Shown here: positions 25,797-34,444 of the stretch, one piece after another
Numbering within the stretch: the first letter of the stretch is position 1
Layout of the letters: the number at the start of each line of letters is the position of its first letter
DNA from: Streptomyces griseus
GTDB taxonomy: Bacteria; Actinomycetota; Actinomycetes; Streptomycetales; Streptomycetaceae
DNA length: 64,000 nucleotides
NCBI RefSeq assembly: GCF_900460065.1
Contig: NZ_UAVD01000001.1
Span: forward strand, 62,001 to 126,000
Direction: 5' to 3'
Translations under genes and position numbers: made by a program
The notes under the pieces: model-generated
What the model was told of the DNA's origin: nothing
What the model saw: the letters and a program-made list of their open reading frames with translations, nothing else
Database searches by the model: none

Positions 25797-27917
25797 CTAC
25801 CCCTTCGCCCCGGCCCCGTTCAGCGACACCGCCCCGGGAGCCGGCTGCGTACCGGCCGCCGCGGAACCCACCGGCAGATCCGCGAGCCCCAGCTCCTTTG
25901 CCGCCGCCAGCAACTGCTCCACCTGGCCCGACGCCGCACCCGGCGCCCCCATCAGCCGCATCAGCAGCGCCGACACCGTCAGGTTCTGGACGTCACCCGT
26001 GGAGACCGACCCCAGCACCCGGCTCAGGTCGTCCGTGAAGGACGACGAACCGTCCAGCCACGGCCCCGCCAACGCCTGCGCGGTCGCCGAGTTGTCGACG
26101 AACCCGTCGACGGCCTTCCCGAGCGAGATCGAGGAGACGATCCGGTCGAAGAACATCGACTCGCCGCCGACGATGTCGATGTCCGCGTTCTCCAGGCCGG
26201 TCGCCAGGACCGTCGCCTGCGCCTCCGCGACCTGCCGCTGCACATCGAGACCGGCCAGCCGGATCTCCTTCTCCGCGTCGAGCCGCAGCCGGTACTCCTC
26301 GTGCCCGCGCGACGCCTCGTCCAGCGCCGCCATCGCGGCCGCCTTCTCCGTGAGCCCCGCGGCCTCCGCCTTCAGCTTCTCGCCGATGGCCGCCGCGTCG
26401 GCGGTCGCCTGGGCCTGTGTGCCCTCCGCCGTGGCGAGCGCCTTGAGCCGCGCGCCCTCCGCCTCGGCCTTGAGCCGGGCCGCCGTCGCCTCGGCCTCCG
26501 CGAGGCCCGCCTTCTCGGTGACGTCGGCCTCCGCTTCCCGCACCTGTACGGCGGCGAGTCCCGGGGCGGCCGTCTCGGCCTGGACGCCCTCGGCGAGCCG
26601 CAGCTTGGCCTGCGCGTCCAGGTCCGCGGTCTTGAGCCGCGCCTCGGCGAGCGTGAGCTGCTCGGCCGCCAGGTGCGCGGACGCCGCCTCCGCCGCCTCG
26701 GCCGCCTTGATGTCCTTGACCAGCTTCTCCTGGGCCTCGGCCTCGGCGGCGATGATGACCGACCTGCGGGCCCGCTCGGCGTCCTCGACGGCGCGCAGGG
26801 TGAGGATCGACTCCTCCTGCTCCGCGACCGTGCGGTCCACCGCGATCCGCTCCCGGATGACGTCGGCGACCTCGCGCCGCTCGGCCTCGACCTCCTTGGT
26901 GGCGGCGATCCGGTTCAGCTCGGTCTCGCGCTCGCGCCCGATGACCTCCAGCATCCGGTCCTTCTCGATGCGCTCGCTCTCGACGGCGATGACGCGCTCG
27001 CGGTTCTTCTGCGCGACGGCGATCTCCCGCGCCTGGTTCTCGCGCTGGATGCCGAGCTGCTCCTCGGTCTTGATGAACGCGGTCTGCGAACCGAGCCGCT
27101 CCTCCTCCTGCACCCGGGCGGTGGCCGCCTCCTCGCGGGCCCGCAGCGTCTCGACCTCGCGGCGCTGCTTGATCTCCGCCTCGGCCTGCCGGCGCTCCAG
27201 CTCCAGGATGGTCTCGCGGGCGTCGACGTTCTGGCGGGTGATCTCCTTCTGCTCGGTGCGCTGGAACTCGTTGGTCCGCACGTGCTCGATCGCCGTCAGT
27301 TCGGTGATCTTCCGGATGCCCTGCGCGTCCAGGATGTTGGCCCCGTCGAGCTGGGCCATCGGAGTCTGCTCCAGGAAGTCGATCGCGGCGTCGTCGAGGT
27401 GGTAGCCGTTCAGGTCGGTCCCGATGACCTGGATGATCCGGTCCCGGAACTCCTCGCGCTTGGTGTACAGGTCGACGAAGTCGAGCTGCTTGCCGACGGT
27501 CTTGAGCGCCTCGGAGAACTTCGCGGCGAAGAACTCCTGGATGGCGGCCTTGTCGCTGGCCCGCTGCGTACCGATGGACTGGGCGACCTTGATGACGTCC
27601 TCGACGGTCTTGTTGACCCGGACGAAGAACGTGATCTGGATGTCGGCGCGGATGTTGTCCTGGCAGATCAGACCCTCGCGTCCGGCGCGGTGGATCTCGA
27701 TCTTCTTCACCGAGATGTCCATCGTCTCGGCCTTGTGGAGCACGGGCAGGACGACGGCCCCGGTGAAGGTGACGTCGACCTTCTTGGTCTTGGAGATGAT
27801 CAGAGCCTTGCCCTGCTCGACCTTGCGGAACAGCCGGGTGATGACGAAGGCGATGGCGATGACGATGAGCAGGACAACGGCGATGAGCACGCCGATGCCC
27901 AAGGAGATGGCATCCAT
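25797..27917 (-). CDS. Flotillin (SPFH domain, YqiK-like)
   Basis: The protein has 706 residues. One N-terminal membrane segment (about 5-28) is followed by an SPFH/band-7 domain (30-210; KALIISKTKKVDVTFTGAVV, then FFVRVNKTVEDVIKVAQSIG). A long coiled coil (about 210-600) of AEA/EAE repeats, the flotillin hallmark, precedes a less ordered C-terminus. Flotillins scaffold ordered lipid domains on the inner face of the membrane. The gene upstream encodes a membrane/OB-fold protein of the YqiJ/NfeD type, the usual flotillin partner. The start ATG is preceded by AAGGA. Wide spacing (215 bases) to the upstream gene leaves room for an own promoter. Confidence 0.93.
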   Translation of the reverse strand: MDAISLGIGVLIAVVLLIVIAIAFVITRLFRKVEQGKALIISKTKKVDVTFTGAVVLPVLHKAETMDISVKKIEIHRAGREGLICQDNIRADIQITFFVRVNKTVEDVIKVAQSIGTQRASDKAAIQEFFAAKFSEALKTVGKQLDFVDLYTKREEFRDRIIQVIGTDLNGYHLDDAAIDFLEQTPMAQLDGANILDAQGIRKITELTAIEHVRTNEFQRTEQKEITRQNVDARETILELERRQAEAEIKQRREVETLRAREEAATARVQEEERLGSQTAFIKTEEQLGIQRENQAREIAVAQKNRERVIAVESERIEKDRMLEVIGRERETELNRIAATKEVEAERREVADVIRERIAVDRTVAEQEESILTLRAVEDAERARRSVIIAAEAEAQEKLVKDIKAAEAAEAASAHLAAEQLTLAEARLKTADLDAQAKLRLAEGVQAETAAPGLAAVQVREAEADVTEKAGLAEAEATAARLKAEAEGARLKALATAEGTQAQATADAAAIGEKLKAEAAGLTEKAAAMAALDEASRGHEEYRLRLDAEKEIRLAGLDVQRQVAEAQATVLATGLENADIDIVGGESMFFDRIVSSISLGKAVDGFVDNSATAQALAGPWLDGSSSFTDDLSRVLGSVSTGDVQNLTVSALLMRLMGAPGAASGQVEQLLAAAKELGLADLPVGSAAAGTQPAPGAVSLNGAGAKG

Positions 27918-28132
27918 TGAAGAGTCCTTGGCGGCTTGTCGGTACGGAGAGGCACAAGCGAGGTGGAGGGGCGGCCCGCCCGTCACGGGGGCGGGCGCCC
28001 GGTGGGCGACGGCGGTGGTACCCGGGCTCGAAGCCGGTGGTTCGGCGGTCCTGTGGCCCGGCGTTCCTGTGGTCCAGCGGTCCGGCCGCACGAGCTGCCC
28101 GGAGGTCCCGCGGTCCGGTCGGTCCGTCCGGG

Positions 28133-28822
28133 TCAGCCGGCCGACCCGCCCGGCAGCTCGTGCGGCCGGCGGTTCGGGCCCGGATCGAGCGTCGCGTCGT
28201 AGGGCGAGACCCAGAAGAACTCGCCGTCCTCGTCGTACGCGTAGAGAAGTCCGGAGCCGCCCATGACGAGCGCCGCTTCCTCGGCGGCCGGCCCGGAGAG
28301 CCGGGAGGCGGCGGACGGGAACGGCTCGGCCGTGCGGACCTGCACGATGGCCGTCGACCCGTCGTGCGACACGACCTCGGCCTGGCCGAACTTCGCGGTG
28401 ACGGAGCCGGTGCGGATCGTGCAGACGCTGCCGACGAAGTCCAGGCGGGATGGCGGAGGTTCCGCCGGGAAGTACCGGCGGAAGCGGTGGACGAGGAGGC
28501 GGACGGCCGCCCAGGCGAGGAGCAGCGACCCGGCGAGTACGGCGACGGCCAGCACGGCGCGGGTGGTGCCGCCGGTCTCGCTCCGGTGCAGCAAAACCGT
28601 GCCGGTCACGCTGCCGAACCAGGCGAAGACGACCAGCAGGGAGACGGTGACGGAGACCGGGACGCCGCCGAGACCGGCCGGTCCGGTGTCGAGGTCCGCG
28701 TCGAAGGAGTCGTGGCCGGCGGCCCCGGCGAGCACCAGCAGCCAGAAGCAGACGACGACCACCAGGGCGGCGCCGAAGACGACGGCGGGGAATCCGAGTG
28801 CCGCGCTCAGGAATTCGTCCAT
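28133..28822 (-). CDS. Membrane protein with C-terminal OB fold (YqiJ/NfeD-like)
   Basis: The 229-residue protein has three predicted membrane segments (about 9-34, 58-76 and 87-107), a basic turn (HRFRRYFP) and a C-terminal beta-rich domain (FVGSVCTIRTGSVTAKFGQAEVV then STAIVQVRT), which fits the OB fold of NfeD/YqiJ proteins. It lies immediately upstream of the flotillin gene, the arrangement of yqiJ-yqiK in enterics, so it probably works with the flotillin at the membrane. Assignment rests on architecture and context. The ribosome site (GGGGGTGGGA) is only fair. Confidence 0.75.
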   Translation of the reverse strand: MDEFLSAALGFPAVVFGAALVVVVCFWLLVLAGAAGHDSFDADLDTGPAGLGGVPVSVTVSLLVVFAWFGSVTGTVLLHRSETGGTTRAVLAVAVLAGSLLLAWAAVRLLVHRFRRYFPAEPPPSRLDFVGSVCTIRTGSVTAKFGQAEVVSHDGSTAIVQVRTAEPFPSAASRLSGPAAEEAALVMGGSGLLYAYDEDGEFFWVSPYDATLDPGPNRRPHELPGGSAG

Positions 28823-28970
28823 CGGTCCCACCCCCTGCGGTTCTGCGCACCGGCCCCGAGGCGGTGCGCGTCCGTGCGATTCGATACGGGGGCGGCCGCC
28901 GGTCGCCGGGCGGTTGACAGGCCGGGCGCGGCGGCCGGTTCGTCCCCCTCGGGACTCCTCGCGCCGGATT

Positions 28971-29018
28971 CCGGATCCCGGACCGTCCCCGATCCCCCGT
29001 GGACGGTCCGGGATCCGG
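28971..29018. repeat. 18-bp perfect inverted repeat in the divergent gap
   Basis: Arms 28971-28988 and 29001-29018 are exact reverse complements with a 12-base loop. It lies between the YqiJ-like gene (leftward) and the PucR gene (rightward), so it is not a 3' terminator for either. It may be an operator or a 5' leader stem. The gap 28823-29249 holds no gene. Confidence 0.7.
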
Positions 29019-29060
29019 CGCCCGGGGTCCCGGGTCCGGGAGGGGCTTTCGCCCCTCCGT

Positions 29061-29101
29061 TCCCCGTGCTCCCCCGTGTTCCCCCGTGTGCTTCCCCCGT
29101 G
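29061..29101. repeat. Four tandem decamers
   Basis: About four copies of a 10-bp unit close to TCCCCCGTGT follow one another, near the hairpin above and upstream of both divergent genes. The spacing of one helical turn would suit a protein-binding array. Confidence 0.6.
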
Positions 29102-29249
29102 TTGTTGCTGACCTGATCCTGTCATCCGGGACCCGCGCAGCGCATTGCCGGAACCCGGCAATCTTTACGCTTCACTAATGCCGGGCACCGGCACTGCCCC
29201 GCGTGCGTTGGGGAAATGACAGGACTGTTGCAAGGCTGAAGGAGACTGC

Positions 29250-30323
29250 GTGGCCGAGCTGAGGATTCCCGAGGAAACACTGGGCAATTATGGCCATATT
29301 CTGGGTGAAGTCGCCCTTACCGGCCGTCGTCTGACCCGTGACGAACTGGAAGCTCGCCGTGCGCTGGGCCGTGCGGCGGCGGACGCGGGCCATCAGCTCC
29401 GCGCTCTGGTGACGATGCATCTGGCGCAGACCCGTGAAGCCTGGCCACGCGGGGCTGCCGGAAACTCCCCCGCCACGACCGACGCCGTCCTGGCCGCGGT
29501 GGAGCAGGCGGTCGACGCGTTCGCGGAAGGCTTCGAGCGGGCCCAACGCCTCACCGTACGGCGGGAGGAGGCGGCGCGCCGGGAGTTCATCGACGACCTG
29601 CTCTACGGCCGCAGCGACCTGGTCCGGCTCGCGGAGCGGGCGACCCGCTTCGGCCTGCGGCTCTCCCGGGCGCACGCGGTGGCGGTGGCCTCGGGCCCGG
29701 AGGCGTACACGGAGACGGACGCGGTGCCGCGCAGTGTGGAGGCGGCGCTGCTGACGCGGTTCAGCGGGCGCAAGATCCTGCTGACGACGAAGGACGGCCG
29801 GATCGTCTGCATCGCACCGGGCAGTCAGCCCGACGTCCTGCGCTACTTCGCCAAGCAGGCGCACGCGGCGACGGACGGCGGCCAGGTCGCGGTCGGCCGC
29901 CCGCACAAGGGTCCCGGCGGGGTGGTCCACTCGTACGACGAGGCGCTCGAAGCCCTCGACCTGGCGGACCGGATGGGCATGGACGAGCCCGTGCTGTACG
30001 CCTCGGACCTCATGGTCTACCCGGTGCTGACCCGGGACCGGCAGGCCATGTCCGACTTGGTGCGCAGCGAGCTGGGCCCGCTCCAGAAGGCGCGGGGCGG
30101 CGCGGAACCGCTGCTGAACACACTGGCGGTCTACTTCGACGCGGGATGTGTCGCCGCCGAGACCGCCCGCCGACTGGCGTTGAGCGTCCGGGCGCTGACG
30201 TACCGCCTGGAGCGCATCCACCAGCTCACCGGGTCCGACCCCTCGGACCCGATGCACCGCTACAGCCTGCAGACGGCGGTCATCGGGGCCCGGCTGCTGG
30301 ACTGGCCGGCCAAGGAGCTGTGA
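29250..30323 (+). CDS. PucR-family transcriptional regulator
   Basis: The 357-residue protein starts at a GTG with GAAGGAG 5 bases upstream. It lacks the N-terminal PucR sensor; the middle is the GGDEF-like domain (about 130-260, with ASGPEAYTETDAVPRSVEAALL), and the C-terminus is the PucR helix-turn-helix (LLNTLAVYFDAGCVAAETARRLALSVRALTYRLERIHQLTG, read as LAVYFD...RLALSVRALTYRLERI). Such regulators control catabolic or lipid genes. It is divergent from the flotillin module, across a gap with repeats that could bind it. The target cannot be read from sequence. Confidence 0.88.
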   Translation: MAELRIPEETLGNYGHILGEVALTGRRLTRDELEARRALGRAAADAGHQLRALVTMHLAQTREAWPRGAAGNSPATTDAVLAAVEQAVDAFAEGFERAQRLTVRREEAARREFIDDLLYGRSDLVRLAERATRFGLRLSRAHAVAVASGPEAYTETDAVPRSVEAALLTRFSGRKILLTTKDGRIVCIAPGSQPDVLRYFAKQAHAATDGGQVAVGRPHKGPGGVVHSYDEALEALDLADRMGMDEPVLYASDLMVYPVLTRDRQAMSDLVRSELGPLQKARGGAEPLLNTLAVYFDAGCVAAETARRLALSVRALTYRLERIHQLTGSDPSDPMHRYSLQTAVIGARLLDWPAKEL

Positions 30324-30359
30324 CGGACGGGTGCGGCGGCGTACCGGGGCGGGGGGTGT

Positions 30360-30394
30360 GGCCGGGGGTGCTCAGGGGTGACGCACCCCCGGCC
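30360..30394. terminator. Hairpin between convergent pucR-type and terB genes
   Basis: A perfect 12-bp stem (GGCCGGGGGTGC with GCACCCCCGGCC) and an 11-base loop lie 37 bases after the regulator gene and 72 bases beyond the end of the terB gene; it could serve both. Confidence 0.7.
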
Positions 30395-30465
30395 TGCCGG
30401 TGGGGAGGGGACGCGGACCGGTGGTCGGCCGGACCGCGCGACCGCACCGGCGGTCCTGGTGGGCC

Positions 30466-30921
30466 CTACAGGTCGAACTCGTGCGGCGGCAGGTCGAGCG
30501 CGAAGCACGCCTCCCGCACGACGGCCTGCTCGGACGGGTCGAAGTCGCCGTCGGCGCCGCCGATGACGATGCCGATCTGGACCACGGCACGGGCCTCGGT
30601 CGGCTTCTTCTTCGCCTTGGCGATCTCCTGGAGGACGCTGACCTTGCCGAACGCGAAGTCGGCGGTGAGCTGGTCGACGTAGGCGTTGAAGCGGCGCTGC
30701 AGGTCGTCCGCGGGGAAGTTCCGCAGGACGTCGTTGGTCGAGATGAGCGTCGCGACGCGCTGACGCTCCGACGGGTCGATGGATCCGTCGGCGGCGGCGA
30801 CGAGGGCGCACATGGCCATGCTCGCGTCCCGGAACGAACCCGACTTCAGGTCGTTCTTCTTCGCCTCCAGCTGCGCCTGCATCGACGACGCGGATTCTTT
30901 GATGCGATCCCACAGAGCCAT
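30466..30921 (-). CDS. terB: TerB-family tellurite/stress protein
   Basis: The 151-residue protein matches TerB: an N-terminal helix (MALWDRIKESASSMQAQLE), then two similar halves each with an acidic loop, ALVAAADGSIDPSERQRV and GIVIGGADGDFDPSEQAVVREAC. Those D-G-x-(I/F)-D-x-x-E loops bind metal. TerB proteins sit at the membrane in Ter stress complexes together with VWA, TerC and TerD proteins; no terC or terD is in this window. GGGAGAC supports the start. Link to the nearby flotillin module is suggested by proximity only. Confidence 0.92.
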   Translation of the reverse strand: MALWDRIKESASSMQAQLEAKKNDLKSGSFRDASMAMCALVAAADGSIDPSERQRVATLISTNDVLRNFPADDLQRRFNAYVDQLTADFAFGKVSVLQEIAKAKKKPTEARAVVQIGIVIGGADGDFDPSEQAVVREACFALDLPPHEFDL

Positions 30922-31019
30922 GACGTCTCCCTACGTTGCGGTGCGAATCCGGACCGGAACCGGAACCCGCGCAACTCTACAGGCGTGTAGATGTCGATGT
31001 CGGGGTCCGGGGTCTCCTC

Positions 31020-31065
31020 ACGACGAAGCCCCCGGACGCCGTGGGGCGTCCGGGGGCTTCGTCGT
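31020..31065 (-). terminator. 21-bp hairpin terminator after the antiporter gene
   Basis: Arms 31020-31040 and 31045-31065 are exact reverse complements with a 4-base loop; this is one of the strongest stems in the window. It lies 27 bases past the stop of the leftward antiporter gene and before the terB start. Confidence 0.85.
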
Positions 31066-31091
31066 GGGCCGGGAGCGGCGGGGGCGGGTGG

Positions 31092-32381
31092 CTACTCGCG
31101 CTTCTCGACCGCCGGTTCGGGAGTGAGGTCGTCGTGCGACGGCAGCCGGCGCTCGGGCGCGGACTTCGCGACGGGCTCCTGTTCCGCGTCGCCCGTGACC
31201 TTGTCCTTCCCGGCCCCGTCGCCGCCGCCGCGCCGGGCCTCGATCTTCGCGGCGATGGGCTGCGTCCACCGGGCGGTGAGCGGGCCGACGATGACGAGGA
31301 TCAGGACGTACGCCGTCGCGATGGGACCGATGCGCGGCTCGGTGGCCACGGCCAGACCGGCGATGACGATGGAGAACTCACCGCGCGCCACGAGCGTGCC
31401 GCCCGCGCGCCAGCGACCGCGCGAGCCGACCCCGGCACGGCGGGCCGCGTAGTAGCCGGTGCCGATCTTGGTGAAGGTGGTGATGATGGCCAGCAGGGCC
31501 GCGGGCAGCAGCACCGGCGGGATGTCGGCCGGGTTCGTGGAGAGCCCGAAGAAGACGAAGAACACGGCGGCGAACAGGTCCCGCAGCGGGGTGAGCAGCT
31601 TGCGGGCGCCCTCGGCGACCTCGCCGGAGAGCGCGATGCCGACGAGGAACGCGCCGACGGCCGCGGACACCTGGAGCTGCTGGGCGACACCGGCGACCAG
31701 GACGGTGAGGCCGAGGACGACCAGGAGCAGCATCTCCGGGTTGTCGGAGGAGACCGCGCGGCTGATCAGACGGCCGTGGCGGAGCGCCAGGTAGAGGACC
31801 AGCCCGACGGCCCCGAGCGCGATGACGAGCGCGAGGCTGCCGCCGGCCAGGCTGACTCCGGCGAGCATGGCGGTGAGCAACGGCAGGTAGATCGCCATCG
31901 CCAGGTCCTCCATGACGAGGACGCCGAGGATGACGGGGGTCTCCCGGTTGCCGAGCCGGCCGAGGTCGGTCATGACCTTGGCGATCACCCCGGACGAGGA
32001 GATCCAGGTGACCCCGGCGAGCGCGACGGCCCCCACGGGCCCCCAGCCGAGGATCAGGGCGGCGACGGCGCCGGGCGTCGCGTTGAGGAAGAAGTCCACG
32101 GCGCCCGAGGGGTATTGCGTCTTGAGACTGGTGACCAGTTCGGACGCGCTGTACTCGAGGCCCAGCAGCAGGAGCAGCAGGATGACGCCGATCTCGGCGC
32201 CCACCATGGTGAATTCCTCGCTGGCGTCGAGCGGGATCAGCCCGCCGTGCCCGAACGCCAGCCCGGCGAGCAGGTACAGGGGGATGGGGGAGAGCCCTAT
32301 CCGCCCGGCGAACCGCCCCACGAGCCCCAGCCCGAGGATGACGGCCCCCAACTCCACCAGCAACGCAGTCGTGTCATGCAC
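31092..32381 (-). CDS. Cation:proton antiporter (CPA2, KefB/KhtU-like)
   Basis: This 429-residue protein has about 12 membrane segments and CPA2 signatures (LYLLAGLAFGHGG, MVGAEIGVILLLLLLGLEYS, VGAFLVGIALSGEVAEG, FFVFFGLSTNP). It would exchange K+ or Na+ for H+ across the plasma membrane. No C-terminal TrkA-N domain is present; the regulatory TrkA-C part is a separate protein encoded just upstream, as in the Bacillus KhtTU system. The GTG at 32381 begins 2 bases after the upstream stop, with GGAGGG in the end of that gene, so the two are translationally coupled. Confidence 0.92.
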   Translation of the reverse strand: MHDTTALLVELGAVILGLGLVGRFAGRIGLSPIPLYLLAGLAFGHGGLIPLDASEEFTMVGAEIGVILLLLLLGLEYSASELVTSLKTQYPSGAVDFFLNATPGAVAALILGWGPVGAVALAGVTWISSSGVIAKVMTDLGRLGNRETPVILGVLVMEDLAMAIYLPLLTAMLAGVSLAGGSLALVIALGAVGLVLYLALRHGRLISRAVSSDNPEMLLLVVLGLTVLVAGVAQQLQVSAAVGAFLVGIALSGEVAEGARKLLTPLRDLFAAVFFVFFGLSTNPADIPPVLLPAALLAIITTFTKIGTGYYAARRAGVGSRGRWRAGGTLVARGEFSIVIAGLAVATEPRIGPIATAYVLILVIVGPLTARWTQPIAAKIEARRGGGDGAGKDKVTGDAEQEPVAKSAPERRLPSHDDLTPEPAVEKRE

Positions 32382-32383
32382 GG

Positions 32384-32854
32384 TCAGCCCTCCGCAATGA
32401 TCTCGGAGAGCGCGTCCACGCCCTCACGCGTACCGACGGCGACGAGTGTGTCCCCGATGGCCAGTCGAAAATCCGGTTCCGGCGACGGGTGCGCGCTGTG
32501 GGTGCGCAGCACCGCCACGATGGACGCCCCGGTCCGGGTCCGTGCCCGCGTCTCCGCCAACAGCCGCCCGCCGTAGGGGGAGCGGGACCCGAGCGGGATG
32601 TGCTCGGTGACGAGGTCGATGCCCTCGGTCCGTACGGCGTCGATCGGCGCCGGATCGATGAGGTGCGCGAGGGCGGTGGCCTCGGTCGTCGTCAGGGGGA
32701 CGGACAGTTGGCACGCATCAGGATCGTCCTGTTCGTAGAACCCGATGAACCGGCGGCCGTCGTGGTGGACGACGACCGAGATGTGCTGGCCCGTCTCGGT
32801 CGTGAAGTCGTACTGAGCACCCACTCCGGGCAGTGACGTACGGCGGGTTCCCAT
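32384..32854 (-). CDS. Antiporter regulatory subunit (KhtT-like, TrkA-C)
   Basis: The ATG at 32854 is preceded by GGGAGGAAG, giving 156 residues. An N-terminal region (SLPGVGAQYDFTTETGQHISVVVHHDGRR) is followed by a TrkA-C/RCK_C domain at the C-terminus (IVAVLRTHSAHPSPEPDFRLAIGDTLVAVGTREGVDALSEII in pieces). KhtT binds nucleotides such as c-di-AMP and controls its antiporter. The gene is followed after 2 bases by the antiporter gene. Ligand here is inferred. Confidence 0.9.
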   Translation of the reverse strand: MGTRRTSLPGVGAQYDFTTETGQHISVVVHHDGRRFIGFYEQDDPDACQLSVPLTTTEATALAHLIDPAPIDAVRTEGIDLVTEHIPLGSRSPYGGRLLAETRARTRTGASIVAVLRTHSAHPSPEPDFRLAIGDTLVAVGTREGVDALSEIIAEG

Positions 32855-32949
32855 GGCTTCCTCCCGAGACGTGCGGCGGCGCGCGCGCACTTGGCGATCT
32901 CTTTATCCGGCCATTACCTTATCGGGCGGCGAAAAACCGTCGAGGGTCG

Positions 32950-33483
32950 TCAGGACGGGGACGCCAGCAGCTCCAGGGCTTCTTCCCAGGGGAAGGCTGC
33001 GGATTCCCCGGACTTGGGCGTGTGCGGTGCGCGGGCACTCACCCGGACCCCCATGCTCCGCAGCCGGGCCAGGCTCTCCGCGTACGCGGGGTGCCGGGCG
33101 AGGTGCGCGTTCACGGCCGGGAGCACACAGGTGGGCACGCCGAGCCCGTACGCCTCGCAGAGGATGCCGAGGGCGAGGGTGTCCGAGATCCCGGCCGCCC
33201 ACTTGTTGACGGTGTTGAACGTGGCGGGCGCGACGGCGATGGCGTCCGGATCCGGGAACGGGCGGGGGTCGCCCGGGGCGCGCCACCCGGAGCGGATCGG
33301 ATATCCGGTCCGCGCCTCGACGGCCGCCGCGTCGAGGAAACCGAGCCCCTGCGGGGTGGCGACGACGCCGACGTCCCAGCCGGCGTCCCGGGCCGCGACG
33401 AGGAGCCGGTCGACGTCACGGGCGACGCCGGCCGCGCAGACGACGACGTACAGGAACGGCTTCCGGTCGGGCTGATCGCTCAT
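32950..33483 (-). CDS. Flavoprotein (PPC decarboxylase-like fold)
   Basis: The 177-residue protein has the flavoprotein fold of phosphopantothenoylcysteine decarboxylases and aromatic acid UbiX-type enzymes: YVVVCAAGVARDVDRLL at the N-terminus, then DAIAVAPATFNTVNKWAAGISDTLALG, the flavin-binding PATxNTxxK(W/I)A(A/N)GIxD motif. It lacks the C-terminal half of a full Dfp/CoaBC protein, so it is probably not the housekeeping enzyme. A GGGGAG site supports the start. Reaction unknown; common in Streptomyces. Confidence 0.83.
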   Translation of the reverse strand: MSDQPDRKPFLYVVVCAAGVARDVDRLLVAARDAGWDVGVVATPQGLGFLDAAAVEARTGYPIRSGWRAPGDPRPFPDPDAIAVAPATFNTVNKWAAGISDTLALGILCEAYGLGVPTCVLPAVNAHLARHPAYAESLARLRSMGVRVSARAPHTPKSGESAAFPWEEALELLASPS

Positions 33484-33652
33484 GGGCTCCCCTGGTGAAC
33501 GCTGAGGCGGTGCGGCTCAGCAGCGTACGGGGGGGCGGGAGACGATAGTGGGGGGAGAGACCCGCGGACGCTGTCGGACCGATGAGTTGAGGCGGCGATC
33601 CCGGTCCTACGACGGAGAACCCCAGAGCACGGAGCACAGGAGGACGGACGGC

Positions 33653-34297
33653 ATGACGCAACTTCTGCGAGTTCAGAACTTCACGGTGTCGAGCGACGGC
33701 ATCGCCGCCGGTGAGGACCAGACGCTGGAGCGGCCGTTCGGCCACGTCGACCCGGGCCGCCTCTTCTCCTGGGCGGGCGCCACGGCGAGCTGGCCGAACC
33801 GCACCGATCCGGGCGGGACCCGCGGCCTGGACGACTACTTCACACGGGACTTCGCGCAGAACATCGGGGCGGAGATCATGGGCCGCAACAAGTTCGGACC
33901 GCAGCGCGGCCCGTGGGAGGACCACGCGTGGCAGGGCTGGTGGGGCGACGAACCCCCCTTCCACACCCCGGTGTTCGTGATGACCCACCACACGCGCCCC
34001 TCGTTCACGCTCTCCGACACCACGTTCCACTTCGTCGACGCCGACCCTGCGACGGTCCTGGACCGGGCACGGGAAGCGGCGGACGGCAAGGACGTCCGGC
34101 TCGGCGGCGGCGTCACCACGATCCGCGAGTTCCTCGACGCCGACCTGATCGACACCCTCCACGTGGCGGTCGCCCCGGTGAAGCTGGGCACCGGCCTGCA
34201 CCTGTGGGACTCCCCGGACGACCTGCGCGACCGCTACCACCTGGACGTCGTCCCGAGCCCGAGCGGCATGACGCACCACCTGTTCTGGAGGAAGTGA
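33653..34297 (+). CDS. Dihydrofolate reductase-fold protein (RibD_C-like)
   Basis: The ATG is preceded by AGGAGG, giving 214 residues. The protein matches the RibD C-terminal/DHFR-like superfamily: SSDGIAAGE at the N-terminus, EIMGRNKFGPQRGPW, VFVMTHHTRP, VRLGGGVTTIREFLDADLIDTLHVAVAPVKLGTGLHLWD. These are NADPH-dependent reductases of mostly unknown substrate. It is divergent from the flavoprotein gene and is followed by a hairpin. Confidence 0.88.
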   Translation: MTQLLRVQNFTVSSDGIAAGEDQTLERPFGHVDPGRLFSWAGATASWPNRTDPGGTRGLDDYFTRDFAQNIGAEIMGRNKFGPQRGPWEDHAWQGWWGDEPPFHTPVFVMTHHTRPSFTLSDTTFHFVDADPATVLDRAREAADGKDVRLGGGVTTIREFLDADLIDTLHVAVAPVKLGTGLHLWDSPDDLRDRYHLDVVPSPSGMTHHLFWRK

Positions 34298-34326
34298 CGG
34301 CGGGGGGCCCGCTGGTTCCGAGAGAC

Positions 34327-34349
34327 CCCCGGCGGGGCCGCCGCCGGGG
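34327..34349. terminator. Hairpin between convergent genes
   Basis: A 9-bp stem (CCCCGGCGG with CCGCCGGGG) and 5-base loop lie 29 bases after the DHFR-like gene in the convergent gap before cbiD. Confidence 0.6.
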
Positions 34350-34444
34350 ATCGTGGACGGCCGATCGGGTCGTCGTCCGCGTGGGGAACCGCCGGGCCCC
34401 GGCCCCGCGGGCGTGGGTGAGGAGCCTGGCCGGCCGCGGGGGGA

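Noticed and set aside
19861..27405. A rightward open frame of about 2500 codons across the ATPase and flotillin genes
   Set aside because: It is the antisense shadow of two well-supported leftward genes; its product is low-complexity Arg/Gly/Val without domains, as expected from high-GC DNA.
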